A stretch of DNA of 64,000 nucleotides from Amyelois transitella (taxonomy: Eukaryota > Arthropoda > Insecta > Lepidoptera > Pyralidae). Shown piece after piece: positions 21,901 through 29,156 of this stretch. The translations under genes and the position numbers were made by a program. How positions within the stretch are numbered: the stretch's first letter is position 1; each line of letters begins with the position of its first letter. The notes under the pieces were generated by a model. It was not told where the DNA came from. It made no database searches and worked only from the letters and a program-made list of their open reading frames with translations. The stretch covers positions 4,030,001 through 4,094,000 of the forward strand of contig NC_083531.1 in NCBI RefSeq assembly GCF_032362555.1. Direction: 5' to 3'.

Positions 21901-23449
21901 TCCTTCGCTTCATCCACATTCATAACTCTCTTCATGCAAGCTCGGCGGTTTCGGGTACTCTTGACCTGACCCTTTACCAGTTTGTTATGTTACACTCAAT
22001 TGAGTAATAAGCAGAATTAAAACACATCATTATCTCATCTCTATTTCATCATCTTGTGTAGCTTTTAATCATAAACCAATATGGTTTTGGTTCCCCTGCA
22101 AAGGTTTGAGTCAAACTTAATTTTGATTTTTAATTTTTCTAACTTACCCTCAAAACTGCTGGAGCCTCCAAATCTTCTTCAGAGAGCTGTGAAATAAGGA
22201 ATTAATATCAATCTAGATCTTCATTCATATAATCCACATTAATTCAGTAATTCAAATAAACTTTCCAGTATAATTAGTGATGGAAAAACTAACAAATTGT
22301 GCAAACCCCACGTAAAATATTTGAAAAGGTTACGACAAAGAAGAAGATTCATTCATATAATCACGTCTATATCCCTTGCGGGGTAGATAGAGCCAATAGT
22401 CTTGAAAGACTGCATTATAAAAAGTTGATTGGGACCATAAGTTTTTAGTCAGGATGTCAGTATGGATGTTTGTCACTCTTTCACACAAAAACTACTGAAC
22501 TGATTATGATGAAATTTGGTATGTAGGTAGCTATAGACCCAGAATTACATATAGGCTACTTTTTATCCAGGAGTCCCCGCGGGAATGATCCCACGCGGGC
22601 GGCCTTGTTTTATATAAACACCTAGTATTAAAACTAAAATCATTATAATAATAAAGGCTAACTATAGATATAGACTAACATGAGCAACAAACGGTACAGC
22701 AGCACTCCTGATCCTCCGTAAGCCGCATTTTGTCAAATAAAAGTCGTCATTGCGGAAGTGCTCGGAACATATTGCACTGCGATCATTCGGCTCCCAATGT
22801 GTTATGCCGAGGGCCGTGAGCCACGTCGAACGGAGATTAGGTTCTTTTGGAAACCTGGAATATGTTTTGAGATAATTTAAATAATCAAGTAAATAAATGT
22901 CGTGTGGTTCCTGGCAATACAGAATAGGATCACTCCATATCTTTCCCATGGCCATTTTCCAAAGGTCACATTCAGCTGTATGCCTTTATGATGGAATTGA
23001 GATTCAAACAGACAGGTAACTAGCCCATCGCCTACAAGAGGAATCCCAAATTTATAAGCCTATCCCAAAGTCGCCTTTTACGATATCCATGGGAAAGCTA
23101 TGGAGTGAGAGTGGTTCTATTTTAAAGTGTCGGAAACCACACGGCATTTTGTGGTATTGGATTTCCAGAAATGATTTCTTTAAATTTTTTTTGAATATAA
23201 AAAACAGGTACTTCTTTACATACATATATTATCACGTCTATGTCATTTGCGGGGTAGACAGAGCCAACAGTCTGAAAAGACCGAAAGGCCACGTTCGGCT
23301 GTATGGCGTTATAAAATATTTCCTTTAAAACTTACTTTTAAAAATGTAAGCATACAGATTAACACGATAACTTACAAATGAAACGTAATTCCATGACTTT
23401 TTGTGGTGTGTTTCGTGTCGTTAGTACAACTAGGTACACAGCAACGCAT
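7242..23449 (-). CDS. Gene A: THAP-ZAD-C2H2 zinc-finger protein (16 exons, about 742 aa)
   Basis: Probable nuclear DNA-binding regulator. Exons in order (minus): 23449-23376, 22854-22680, 22186-22148, 20992-20900, 20564-20430, 19819-19652, 18064-17838, 17189-16973, 16109-15979, 15416-15342, 14959-14821, 13545-13436, 12044-11906, 10394-10263, 9439-9239, 7415-7242. All junctions are GT-AG and phases agree. Domain order: THAP (1-83), ZAD (about 97-172), acidic/basic linker (173-330), finger 1 in exon 8, fingers 2-11 in exons 9-16. THAP keeps Cys pairs, the central Pro and Trp, C-x2-H and the AVP box. Finger 6 has an unusual H-x6-H spacing, shared with B and C. Exon 6 has three extra in-frame tandem copies (18734-19420), which would add 34 residues each if used. 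Paralogues: genes B and C. ATTTATT-type AATAAA complement at 7102-7107 may be the poly(A) signal. The last exon lacks the separate terminal exon of B and C. Confidence 0.85.
7459..8140 (+). mobile_element. RTE-like LINE 3' end with long open frame
   Basis: Open from 7473 to TGA at 8123, then (TATG)n. The frame starts at 'EFVYLGSKF', upstream of the copy at 3275, so it is the longest LINE fragment here. 5'-truncated. Shorter LINE ends: 16600-16690 (+), 21815-21985 (-), 30605-30800 (+), 33685-33765 (+), 37370-37535 (+), 38425-38490 (-), 39745-39895 (-), 43766-43925 (-), 45265-45385 (-), 49970-50130 (+), 58410-58530 (-), 59797-59945 (-), 61100-61330 (+), 61325-61395 (-), 61480-61525 (+). Confidence 0.75.
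8192..8452 (+). repeat. R-family repeat, near full length
   Basis: From 'GTGGTTTCCGGCACCG' to 'GATATAGACGTGATTATATG'. Confidence 0.8.
8455..8660 (-). repeat. P2-type short repeat
   Basis: Body as P1 but with a tail of the TATCCTATAATAATGAATAA type. Other P2 copies: 14085-14310 (+), 32255-32485 (+), 37884-37972 (-), 38490-38750 (+); tail parts at 13650-13740, 31975-32030 and 51195-51235. Confidence 0.7.
8903..8975 (-). pseudogene. Partial duplicate of exon A15
   Basis: Repeats the middle of exon A15 (matching about 9330-9400, finger 9) with one substitution, flanked by repeats; no splice sites. Confidence 0.8.
9239..9439 (-). CDS. Gene A exon 15: fingers 8 (end), 9 and 10 (start)
   Basis: 201 nt, equal to B12 and C12; ends RRRHMF|GTGAGT, splitting finger 10. 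Confidence 0.85.
9481..9719 (-). repeat. tRNA-derived SINE (T family), full length
   Basis: On minus: A-box-like TGGCTCAGCGGTAGTACGC, B-box GGTTCGAATC, then the conserved body ending GTAATTTGTCCCGTATG. Other T copies: 12472-12690 (+), 16696-16935 (+), 33415-33654 (+), 36291-36465 (+), 43000-43240 (+), 43325-43420 (-), 52635-52867 (-), 56356-56590 (-); fragments 39350-39397, 48270-48302, 48730-48765. Confidence 0.85.
9765..10000 (+). repeat. R-family repeat, tail lost
   Basis: Head TGCCGTTCGGTTACCGGCAC to the AAGACAG segment; the 3' tail is absent. Confidence 0.7.
10263..10394 (-). CDS. Gene A exon 14: finger 7 end, start of finger 8
   Basis: CGLQLRDLRLYAQHFRR closes finger 7; HPDKNRTKYP spacer; CEQCGRLFQ| starts finger 8. 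132 nt as in B11. Confidence 0.85.
10414..10618 (+). mobile_element. Helitron-like element (H2)
   Basis: TCCTTTTACTATTATAAAGG ... GGGCGGCCTCTAG between A and T, 20 bp from exon A14. Other H2 copies: 19926-20132 (+), 21361-21586 (+), 22450-22610 (+, truncated), 40910-41115 (+), 43947-44153 (+), 51368-51568 (-). Confidence 0.7.
10684..10905 (+). repeat. R-family repeat, tail lost
   Basis: Ends at GGCTCTGTCTAA, before the tail. Confidence 0.75.
11340..11402. repeat. Inverted repeat around an (AT)n tract
   Basis: GCACATTGTCTACA and TGTAGACAATGTGC flank an AT run; the arms match the end of P1 repeats. Confidence 0.8.
11512..11866. repeat. 48-bp minisatellite, about 7 copies
   Basis: Unit contains CCCCGCAAGGTATATGATTC and TCTTTTAAAGACTGCTAT. 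Units are nearly identical. The pieces resemble separate parts of the R repeat. Because 48 is divisible by 3, long false ORFs run on both strands. Confidence 0.9.
11906..12044 (-). CDS. Gene A exon 13: Arg-rich spacer and first Cys pair of finger 7
   Basis: GC-rich exon unlike its surroundings, ending VACEQ|GTGGGT. The CEQ|C split of finger 7 occurs at the same place in B10 and C10. Confidence 0.75.
12151..12408 (-). repeat. R-family repeat, full length
   Basis: CATACATATGGTCACG tail to the GGTGCCGGGAACCACATG head. A T-family SINE follows at 12472. Confidence 0.85.
13436..13545 (-). CDS. Gene A exon 12: finger 6 (H-x6-H)
   Basis: CEVCDVTF ... RHLKLSSKH. The A-rich acceptor region (CGAAAG) is poor, but frame and homology to B9 and C9 support it. 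Confidence 0.75.
13738..13998 (+). repeat. R-family repeat, full length, followed by an inverted fragment
   Basis: Ends in (ATGT)n at 13985-13998. 14000-14085 is an R 3' end in the opposite direction, so two copies meet tail to tail. Confidence 0.8.
14821..14959 (-). CDS. Gene A exon 11: end of finger 4, finger 5
   Basis: 139 nt, matching B8 and C8. YMGHIRIKH closes finger 4; CELCGYTF starts finger 5. Confidence 0.85.
14990..15297 (-). repeat. R-family repeat with doubled head
   Basis: The head segment (TGCCGGGAACCACAC) occurs twice, at 15226 and 15280. Confidence 0.8.
15342..15416 (-). CDS. Gene A exon 10: end of finger 3, start of finger 4
   Basis: 75 nt, the same as exon C7. In gene B this intron is absent. 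Confidence 0.8.
15479..15708 (-). repeat. R-family repeat
   Basis: Small internal deletion after 'CAGCTGTTTGGC'. Confidence 0.8.
15770..15870. repeat. Interspersed repeat fragment (SINE/LINE body)
   Basis: CCCGGTCGCATCCTCACCAC block. Longer copies: 32795-33045, 55645-55880 (reverse) and 62130-62365 (reverse). Family not named with certainty. Confidence 0.6.
15922..15965. repeat. (AT)n microsatellite
   Basis: About 20 AT units, 14 bp from the exon A9 donor. Confidence 0.9.
15979..16109 (-). CDS. Gene A exon 9: finger 2 and first half of finger 3
   Basis: CFICKTRLKTGRALRKH then CKGCPFVTRN, interrupted by an intron inside finger 3 (GTAACG donor). Confidence 0.85.
16160..16408 (-). repeat. R-family repeat
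   Basis: Followed by a second, truncated copy at 16440-16535, same direction. Confidence 0.8.
16973..17189 (-). CDS. Gene A exon 8: conserved pre-finger motif and finger 1
   Basis: LFNITTLTYEEQIAEI followed by finger 1 (CTVC ... HAVRH). The pre-finger motif is shared with B and C. Confidence 0.85.
17255..17655. repeat. GATAGTGACGTAGT-type minisatellite
   Basis: Irregular units of GTGATAGTGA(T/C)GTAGT at 17255-17350 and 17455-17655, interrupted by an unrelated insert containing ATCTTTATTGC (17351-17450). Intron of gene A. Confidence 0.8.
17838..18064 (-). CDS. Gene A exon 7: acidic then Lys-rich linker
   Basis: Begins IQIDEIQVKNEDD, has a run of Asp, then a Lys/Arg-rich block that could act as nuclear localisation signal, ending phase 2 at GACAA|GTGAGT. 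Confidence 0.75.
18049..18116. repeat. 18-bp inverted repeat over the exon A7 acceptor
   Basis: TCTCGTCTATTTGTATCT (18049-18066) and its exact complement at 18099-18116, with a 32-nt loop. The left arm covers the first 16 bases of exon A7 and part of its acceptor. Confidence 0.85.
18120..18350 (-). repeat. R-family repeat, diverged
   Basis: Lies between exon A7 and the A6 array; head degraded to a T-run. Confidence 0.7.
18734..18835 (-). CDS. Exon A6 tandem copy 4
   Basis: 102 nt, same ends as copy 3. One replacement: the EPDC of the other copies reads EPVC. Confidence 0.5.
18990..19091 (-). CDS. Exon A6 tandem copy 3
   Basis: 102 nt after an AATATAG acceptor; the first codon is CAG. Frame open, donor CTCGTAACGG. 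Confidence 0.5.
19319..19420 (-). CDS. Exon A6 tandem copy 2
   Basis: 102 nt, begins KVYEPDC after TTTAGAACAG and ends DE|GTAACG. Reading frame and both splice sites intact, so it could be included without shifting frame. Whether it is spliced in is unknown. Confidence 0.5.
19652..19819 (-). CDS. Gene A exon 6: acidic linker, parent copy of an amplified exon
   Basis: Starts after TTCCAG and ends DE|GTAACG; 56 codons, phase 0 on both sides. An internal CTTGTACAG at 19754-19762 is the acceptor position used by the shorter tandem copies. 'MVIVDGQVVVKPEDNREEV' is the repeated core. Confidence 0.75.
20338..20385 (-). pseudogene. Partial duplicate of exon A5 3' border
   Basis: 'ACTCACATATGAAGAAGTCT' with flanks repeats 20425-20445; about 25 exon bases plus the donor and adjoining intron, two or three mismatches. 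No acceptor. Confidence 0.75.
20430..20564 (-). CDS. Gene A exon 5: second half of ZAD
   Basis: LPQKLCWECAHRAF supplies the second C-x2-C. 45 codons, as in genes B and C. Its 3' border and donor are duplicated just downstream at 20338-20385. Confidence 0.85.
20784..20884. repeat. Tandem pair, about 50-60 bp
   Basis: GTAAGATGCTGTA...GCATCGC followed by a TAGTCGCG/AAGTCGTGG segment occurs twice, close upstream of exon A4 donor. Confidence 0.6.
20900..20992 (-). CDS. Gene A exon 4: first half of ZAD
   Basis: VCRICLAMDSKLYDL... with the first C-x2-C of the ZAD zinc site; 31 codons, as in gene B. Confidence 0.85.
21125..21298 (+). repeat. R-family repeat, 3' part
   Basis: Complete (ATGT)n tail at the right end. 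Confidence 0.8.
22148..22186 (-). CDS. Gene A exon 3: 13-codon linker exon
   Basis: LSEEDLEAPAVLR between CACAG and GTAAGTT. Supported only by splice sites, frame and the matching position of the 16-codon exon 3 of gene B. Confidence 0.6.
22680..22854 (-). CDS. Gene A exon 2: THAP C-terminal half
   Basis: Carries FPKEP, the conserved Trp, CSEHF (C-x2-H of the zinc site) and AAVPF (AVP box). 175 nt, the same length as exon 2 of gene B. Confidence 0.85.
22895..23145 (-). repeat. R-family repeat, tail lost
   Basis: In intron 1 of gene A; another R fragment lies at 23215-23310. Confidence 0.7.
23376..23449 (-). CDS. Gene A exon 1: THAP N-terminus
   Basis: ATG at 23449-23447 gives MRCCVPSC and ends GITFHL, split by a GTAAGTT donor. 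Length 74 nt, identical to the first exons of B and C. The Cys pair is the first half of the C2CH zinc site. Confidence 0.85.
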
Positions 23450-23980
23450 TTTGAGACTTTATTTCACACAAAATAACATTAAAATTAAGATAATTTCAAC
23501 ATCAAACTCATCGATTTCACTACATTTTAGTCTACATGTTGGATTTATGTGTTTTTAGATTATCACCATTGTTGTATTAAATAACTTGATTTTTGGAAAT
23601 AAATCTTATATCAGGCAATGTTTATTATTCTCTAAATTCCCTTTAAAATAGACAAAGCCGAGCGAGCGTAAACTATTCATGAAACTGAAGGAAGACATTC
23701 GTTCGCCATTTATTTTGGTTTGTGTTGGTTGTTCGTTCTGTCAATCTTGTCATTGTCATTTTTAAAGTTGCGTTCTAAAGGGCTCTACACACCTCGCAAT
23801 TTGTCCCAGCGACTTTATCTCCATGATGTGAAAACTCAGTGCTCTACTCATAGAGCTCCTTAGTTACCGACCTTACCAACAATGTTTAAAACGTCAATAA
23901 TATTGTATTTAAATACGTGCTGTTTAAAGCTGAATAAAACCAACGTCCCTTATGGTTTTGTCTTTATTCTTGTATCACCC
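23450..23980. promoter_or_regulatory. Upstream region of gene A, left part of the A/B divergent spacer
   Basis: No gene seen. It runs to the target-site duplication of the LTR element; together with 29157-30331 it originally formed a spacer of about 1.7 kb. No TATA box can be assigned with confidence. Confidence 0.45.
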
Positions 23981-24146
23981 TGTACTGTCGTACAATAATA
24001 TTTGTTGAAATTTACAACAACTTGATTTGTGCACACACCCGCTCTAGTCTGGCATACGCCGTAAAGTGACAGAACAACCCGTGCTGACACTCCACTTGCT
24101 TACGTCACACCACAACGATTGTCATTTATTGATGCAATACATTACA
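23981..24146 (-). repeat. 3' LTR of the gypsy-type element
   Basis: Same 166 bases as the other LTR with no difference seen. Confidence 0.95.
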
Positions 24147-24244
24147 TCTACCTTTTACAAAAATTGAAATAAACAAAACAACATTTTCTAATAACAATGA
24201 AATCATGAATTATTTAAGTGACATTCAACCAGAGTTTACAAATC

Positions 24245-27200
24245 TTAATTATTATCGACTGAGATGTTTTCGCTGTCGGAATCATTTTTATGTTCTTCAT
24301 TTCCGTCATTACATACTTCCCATTTTCCTTCAACTCTTTTTAAATGTACCACATTTCTACGCAATCGCTGTCCCGTTTCTTCATTTTCTATTTCCATGTC
24401 GTTTCCTTTCTGTTTTGTTACTGTATAAGGTACATTGTTAAATGTTGTAGACAATTTATTTTCTTTTATTAAATTCTTTGTATAAACCTTTTCCCCGATT
24501 TGAATGTCTGTTTCCTTAGCTTGTCTCTTCCTGTCAGCATATTCTTTACCTTTTGATTTCATTTCTGTATCTCTATCTCTGGTTTCTTGGTCGCAATCTG
24601 CGAACTCAACATCTAAGAGGGAAGGCAGCTTGTCACGAAATTGTCGTCTAAAAAACAGTTCTGCGGGAGTCCTACCTGTAGTAGAATGGGGTGTACTATT
24701 ATACATTGTTAAATACTTGAGTAAATCGTCTTGCCAGTTAGATTTCTGGCTTTGGCTAATGCGCAATCTTTTTAATACATCCCGATTCTGCCTCTCAACC
24801 TCGCCGTTTTGTTGAGGCCAATAAGGGATACTATGAAATAATCTTATACCATATTCCTCACAAAAAGATTTAAAGTCTGCGCTAATAAACTGGGGACCGT
24901 TATCGGCAGTAATGCTTACCGGTGTACCTAATCGAGAAAATATTTCTTTGAGTATTTTTATCGTTTGAGCTGAATCTGTTATTTTAGTGATCTTTACCTC
25001 CTTGTATCGACTGTAATAATCGATAATCACGAGGATATAGTGACCACTTGGTAACGGGCCCAGATAGTCTATTGCTACATCTACCCATGGCTGGGAGGGA
25101 AGTTTACGTCTATGCATGGGATTAGGAGGATTTGGAGCTGAGACCAAAGTGCAACCCTTACACGATCTTACATAATGTTCCGCGTCTTTGTCTACCTTCG
25201 GCCACCAAACTTTAGATCGCAATCGAGTTTTCATCGCAACAATACCTGGATGACCTTCATGGGCCGATGCCAGCACTTTTAATCTCAAGCTCGTTGGTAT
25301 TACAATCTTATTTTGCCGCAAAAGTATATTATCTTGGAAACACAGTTCATGTTCGAAAATTTTGTAATTGGTCACACTTTGATCCCAATTACTGTTGAAA
25401 ACACCCTTTTTAACTAACTGTAACTCTGTATCTGCTTCAGATGCCAGTGATAATTCGGTTAAAGTGATTGCTGTGGGACAAGATTGATCTATAACCAAAT
25501 TCAGATAGTTATCGTCATCAAATGGTTGTGGTGCTGAGTTTTGCATACACATTCGTGAAAGTGGGTCGGCAATATTATTTTTACCAGGAATATATACGAT
25601 TTTAAATTTATACGATTGTAAACGCAAAACCCAGCGTTCGATTCGTGCGCATGGTTTAGAATTTGGTCCAAATATTACCTCTAATGGTTTATGGTCGGTT
25701 ATTAGTTCAAATTGGTCTTTACCAAATAAATACATATTAAAGTGCTCAACAGACCATACTAAAGCTAAAGCTTCTTTTTCTGTTTGGCAATATCGTTTTT
25801 CTCGATCACTCAAACTTTTATTACCATATGCAATAATACGTGGTCCCTGAACACCATGTTGAACTAGAACGGCGCCTAAACCTACTGGACTAGCATCAGC
25901 AAATACTTGTGTTCTATCTTGTGGATTGTAGTACCCTAAAGTGTGAATATTGTTAAGTGCCTTTTTCAGCATCGCAAATGCTTTAGACTGCTTGCTCTGC
26001 CAATGAGATGAGATGTTAGCACCTTTAGACAATTTTAATCGCAAGAGCTCTCGCAGTGGATCAGTCAACGTAGCCAAATGGGGAATCCATTTTCCTACAT
26101 AATTTACGAGACCCAAGAAGCTCTGGACTTCCTCTATTACCTTAGGTTCTCTAAATGACTGAATCAAACTGACATATTTGTCCAGAGGTTTCACCCCATT
26201 ACACGATAATTGATGTCCAAGGAACTGTATCTGCCTAACACTGAAAGTACATTTTCCTTCATTTAGAATGACGTTATTATCCTTCAAAACCTGTAAAAGC
26301 TTTTTTAGTCTCTCGCCATGTTCGGAGTCGCTTCCAAAAACAACGATATCATCAATAAAATTGACGACGCCTTCACAAGGCAAAAGTATTTTCTCAAGCG
26401 TTTTCTGGAAAATTTCAGGAGCGCACGATATGCCAAACATGAGGCGCTTATATCTAAACAATCCTCTGTTGCAAATAAATGTTGTTATATATCTGCAGTC
26501 CTCGCTAAGTTCAATTTGATGGAATGCATTTTTAATATCTAATTTAGAAAACATCTTCGCATTTCTGAACTTAGGGAGAAGCTGTTCCATAGTTGGTAAG
26601 GGATGCTTTTCTCTAATAATTGCTTTGTTGGCTTGCCTCATGTCCAGGCACACGCGAGCATCTCCATTCTCCTTGAGAACTGGGACCAAAGGGCTTACCC
26701 AGTCTGATGGACCGTTAACAGGTTCAATGATATCAGCATCTAACAGTTCTTGAATTTTATCATTTATTTTGGACTCAAGGGGAACGGGGATTCTACGACA
26801 AGGTTGAGAAACTGGTTTAATTGTCTCATCGATAGGGATAGTGATTTTTACGTCTTTGAATTTCGGAAATTTTGTATTGACCATATTAATTCCTAAACCT
26901 ACCCTCAATACTCCTAGTTTGATAGCGGTGTCTTTCCCGAGCAAGTTTTTTGTGCCACCTTTCACCACATAAAAAGTTTCTTCATCTAATTTACATCCGT
27001 TTGAAATAACGATAGAAGAATCAAATGCTCCCAAAACAGTGAGGGGATTTTGGCTTCCGTAAGCCACAAAGTTTTTCTGTGGAGATTTGACCTGATTTTT
27101 CACTATAATGTTCAAGGATTTAAGATTTTCCCAAGTAGCATCATTAATTATGTTACACTTGCTGCCGGAATCAATAAGCATATCAATGTTCACCCCTCCT

Positions 27201-28087
27201 AATGTGCATACGATGGTGTCATCACCATCAATCTGAAAAATGTAATGTACATCTTCTGCAGGTTTAGACGTTTTAATTTTTTTAGTTGATGATTCAGCGA
27301 CAGTTGTTGTTCCGGAAGTAATGTCGTTAAATTTACGCTTCTTTTTACTGGTTTTGCAATAACGACGAAAATGACCGACATAACCACATTTCAGACATTT
27401 CTTTAGGAGTGCTGGACAAGACTTTTCATTGCTTGGGTGGTTCCCACCACAACGACAGCAAGGATCAGGAGTTTCTTTTTTTGAAAAAGATTTGTTCACA
27501 TGATTGACTGCAAGTTGAACTTTACTTGCATCAAAACCTTTTAATTGCCGCTGAACTGCTTCCAAAGCATTAGCTTCCGAAATAATTTTGTCCAATGTTA
27601 CATCATCCCCTAAAGTCAAGATCTTTTTTCGTAATTCTACCGATTCACACTTTTCAGTGATTTGATCTATCAAATGTTCCTCTACAACTTGAAATTTACA
27701 TTTAGCGCTTTGATTCCGAAGACGAACGAGAAACTTCTCAAATTTTTCTTCCGCTTCTTGTTTAATAAGTCTAAACAAATGGCGTTCATAAACACGGCTT
27801 TGCTTTGGAGAAAAGTATTCGTCTAACTTTGCTAACGCAATAGTGTAAATATCCCCACTATTGTCTTCTGGGGCTTTATCTACATGGGCACCTGGTATAT
27901 TATAGTATATCTCCTGTAGAGAAAGCCCACCCATGTGTAGGAGTATTGCTCTTTTTGTTTCCGGCGATTTTATATTTGTTGCCGTTAGATATAGTTCGAG
28001 CGCTCTTTTCCACTTTTCCCATCGTAGACCAACGGACGAAGGATCTCCATCGCAGTCTAATGACTCTAATGGCGGTAATTGCGACAT
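24245..28087 (-). CDS. Gag-Pol polyprotein of a Ty3/gypsy-type retrotransposon (1280 aa)
   Basis: Single uninterrupted ORF. In order (residue numbers from this start, approximate): gag region; two Cys-rich knuckles (about 210-245, the second CLKCGYVGHFRRYC); aspartic protease with DSG (about 305); reverse transcriptase (about 450-620, FIDD active site); RNase H (from about 728, FADAS); integrase with HHCC-like zinc site (about 945-980) and catalytic D, D, E in VAIDYLG, TADNGPQF and NGEVER (about 1005, 1060, 1095). Gag and pol share one frame, so no frameshift is needed. I chose the Met at 28087 because two upstream in-frame Mets (28120, 28132) fall in or next to a leader stem-loop; the ORF would be 1295 aa from 28132. 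All catalytic motifs are present, so it may be active. Confidence 0.95.
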   Translation of the reverse strand: MSQLPPLESLDCDGDPSSVGLRWEKWKRALELYLTATNIKSPETKRAILLHMGGLSLQEIYYNIPGAHVDKAPEDNSGDIYTIALAKLDEYFSPKQSRVYERHLFRLIKQEAEEKFEKFLVRLRNQSAKCKFQVVEEHLIDQITEKCESVELRKKILTLGDDVTLDKIISEANALEAVQRQLKGFDASKVQLAVNHVNKSFSKKETPDPCCRCGGNHPSNEKSCPALLKKCLKCGYVGHFRRYCKTSKKKRKFNDITSGTTTVAESSTKKIKTSKPAEDVHYIFQIDGDDTIVCTLGGVNIDMLIDSGSKCNIINDATWENLKSLNIIVKNQVKSPQKNFVAYGSQNPLTVLGAFDSSIVISNGCKLDEETFYVVKGGTKNLLGKDTAIKLGVLRVGLGINMVNTKFPKFKDVKITIPIDETIKPVSQPCRRIPVPLESKINDKIQELLDADIIEPVNGPSDWVSPLVPVLKENGDARVCLDMRQANKAIIREKHPLPTMEQLLPKFRNAKMFSKLDIKNAFHQIELSEDCRYITTFICNRGLFRYKRLMFGISCAPEIFQKTLEKILLPCEGVVNFIDDIVVFGSDSEHGERLKKLLQVLKDNNVILNEGKCTFSVRQIQFLGHQLSCNGVKPLDKYVSLIQSFREPKVIEEVQSFLGLVNYVGKWIPHLATLTDPLRELLRLKLSKGANISSHWQSKQSKAFAMLKKALNNIHTLGYYNPQDRTQVFADASPVGLGAVLVQHGVQGPRIIAYGNKSLSDREKRYCQTEKEALALVWSVEHFNMYLFGKDQFELITDHKPLEVIFGPNSKPCARIERWVLRLQSYKFKIVYIPGKNNIADPLSRMCMQNSAPQPFDDDNYLNLVIDQSCPTAITLTELSLASEADTELQLVKKGVFNSNWDQSVTNYKIFEHELCFQDNILLRQNKIVIPTSLRLKVLASAHEGHPGIVAMKTRLRSKVWWPKVDKDAEHYVRSCKGCTLVSAPNPPNPMHRRKLPSQPWVDVAIDYLGPLPSGHYILVIIDYYSRYKEVKITKITDSAQTIKILKEIFSRLGTPVSITADNGPQFISADFKSFCEEYGIRLFHSIPYWPQQNGEVERQNRDVLKRLRISQSQKSNWQDDLLKYLTMYNSTPHSTTGRTPAELFFRRQFRDKLPSLLDVEFADCDQETRDRDTEMKSKGKEYADRKRQAKETDIQIGEKVYTKNLIKENKLSTTFNNVPYTVTKQKGNDMEIENEETGQRLRRNVVHLKRVEGKWEVCNDGNEEHKNDSDSENISVDNN

Positions 28088-28124
28088 ATTGAGGGATATC
28101 TGGAAAATAAATATTTCCATTGTA

Positions 28125-28316
28125 GGTACCATTCGACTGGGGTCGAATTACCTCTTATGCTGCGATTGCTACATTTTGTGGTAATGGTACCGTTCAGTTT
28201 TACTGAACTACCAGTTAAAACAATCGCTATTGTAGGTACCGTTTAGCTTTCTGCCAAACTACCTCTAATCAACACGAATTTATAGGTACCATTTGATATC
28301 GAAGTATCAAATTACC
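28125..28316 (-). promoter_or_regulatory. Four stem-loops in the retrotransposon leader
   Basis: Four units at 28125-28152, 28186-28212, 28235-28263 and 28285-28316 each begin GGTACC and end TACC on plus. Their inner arms differ (ATTCGAC, GTTCAGT, GTTTAGC, ATTTGAT), yet each pairs with its own partner; in the third the mismatch becomes a G-U pair in the transcript. The constant outer and varying but paired inner arms suggest a selected RNA structure just ahead of the ORF. Confidence 0.75.
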
Positions 28317-28990
28317 TCTGGTTTATATAACCTCTTTACCTCTAACAGGAAAACATTAGGATTATATTTTTTTTATATTAGAACTATTTATTTATTATTG
28401 TCAATCACAGGATTACATATTATTAGTATTAAATTTACGCCCAATTATTTACCCGCAATAGTAAGAAATAATACAACTAAACAGTGGTATCTATGCACGT
28501 GCATTAAACAAAACAATTAAATAAGTTTCATTATTTTATTAAGATGTTACCTTACCTTACTTCTTTTTGTTTACCGATTTAAACTTAGATTATGTATACA
28601 TATTTATACCTTCTTTTACATTTTCACGTCAGAGACTTATTTGTCAATGGTTTCAAATGACATAAAAAAAACACAATTTTCGTTGCCTAGCAACCATCTT
28701 TGCAAAAATAAAGTAAAACAAAAATATATGAAACGGGAAAATAACAAATACATAATAATTTATAATTTTTAGATAAACATTGCACCAATGAAAAACAACA
28801 AAAATATTATGTGTAGGTGTTTAATACTTTTGTAATTCTTCACACCTTTGTAATGTTTCACTGTTAGGGCAAAAGGTTTCAAATGTGTAGGTGATTTTTC
28901 CGTTGTTGATTTAAGTATTTTTTTATAGGTACTAAAAAAATAATTTAGGTACTTGCCTTTAGGCTCTTTACCTCTTGCAGGGTCGCCAAA

Positions 28991-29156
28991 TGTACTGTCG
29001 TACAATAATATTTGTTGAAATTTACAACAACTTGATTTGTGCACACACCCGCTCTAGTCTGGCATACGCCGTAAAGTGACAGAACAACCCGTGCTGACAC
29101 TCCACTTGCTTACGTCACACCACAACGATTGTCATTTATTGATGCAATACATTACA
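28991..29156 (-). repeat. 5' LTR of the gypsy-type element
   Basis: On plus it reads TGTACTGTCG ... ATTACA. Right-hand copy, upstream of the ORF in element orientation. Confidence 0.95.

Larger units (their letters stand above)
23981..29156 (-). mobile_element. Complete Ty3/gypsy-type LTR retrotransposon
   Basis: Two 166-bp LTRs, 23981-24146 and 28991-29156, are identical by eye. The target duplication CACCC is at 23976-23980 and 29157-29161. On minus: 5' LTR, primer-binding-site-like TGGCGACCCTGCAAG (28988-28974, two bases after the LTR), a leader with four stem-loops, one gag-pol ORF, and a short purine tract (AAAAGGTAGA) beside the 3' LTR. No env. Identical LTRs, intact ORF and intact duplication point to a very recent insertion. 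The priming tRNA was not identified. Confidence 0.95.

Noticed and set aside
24204..28184. Plus-strand ORFs opposite the gag-pol gene
   Set aside because: Shadows of the minus-strand polyprotein; no motifs of their own.
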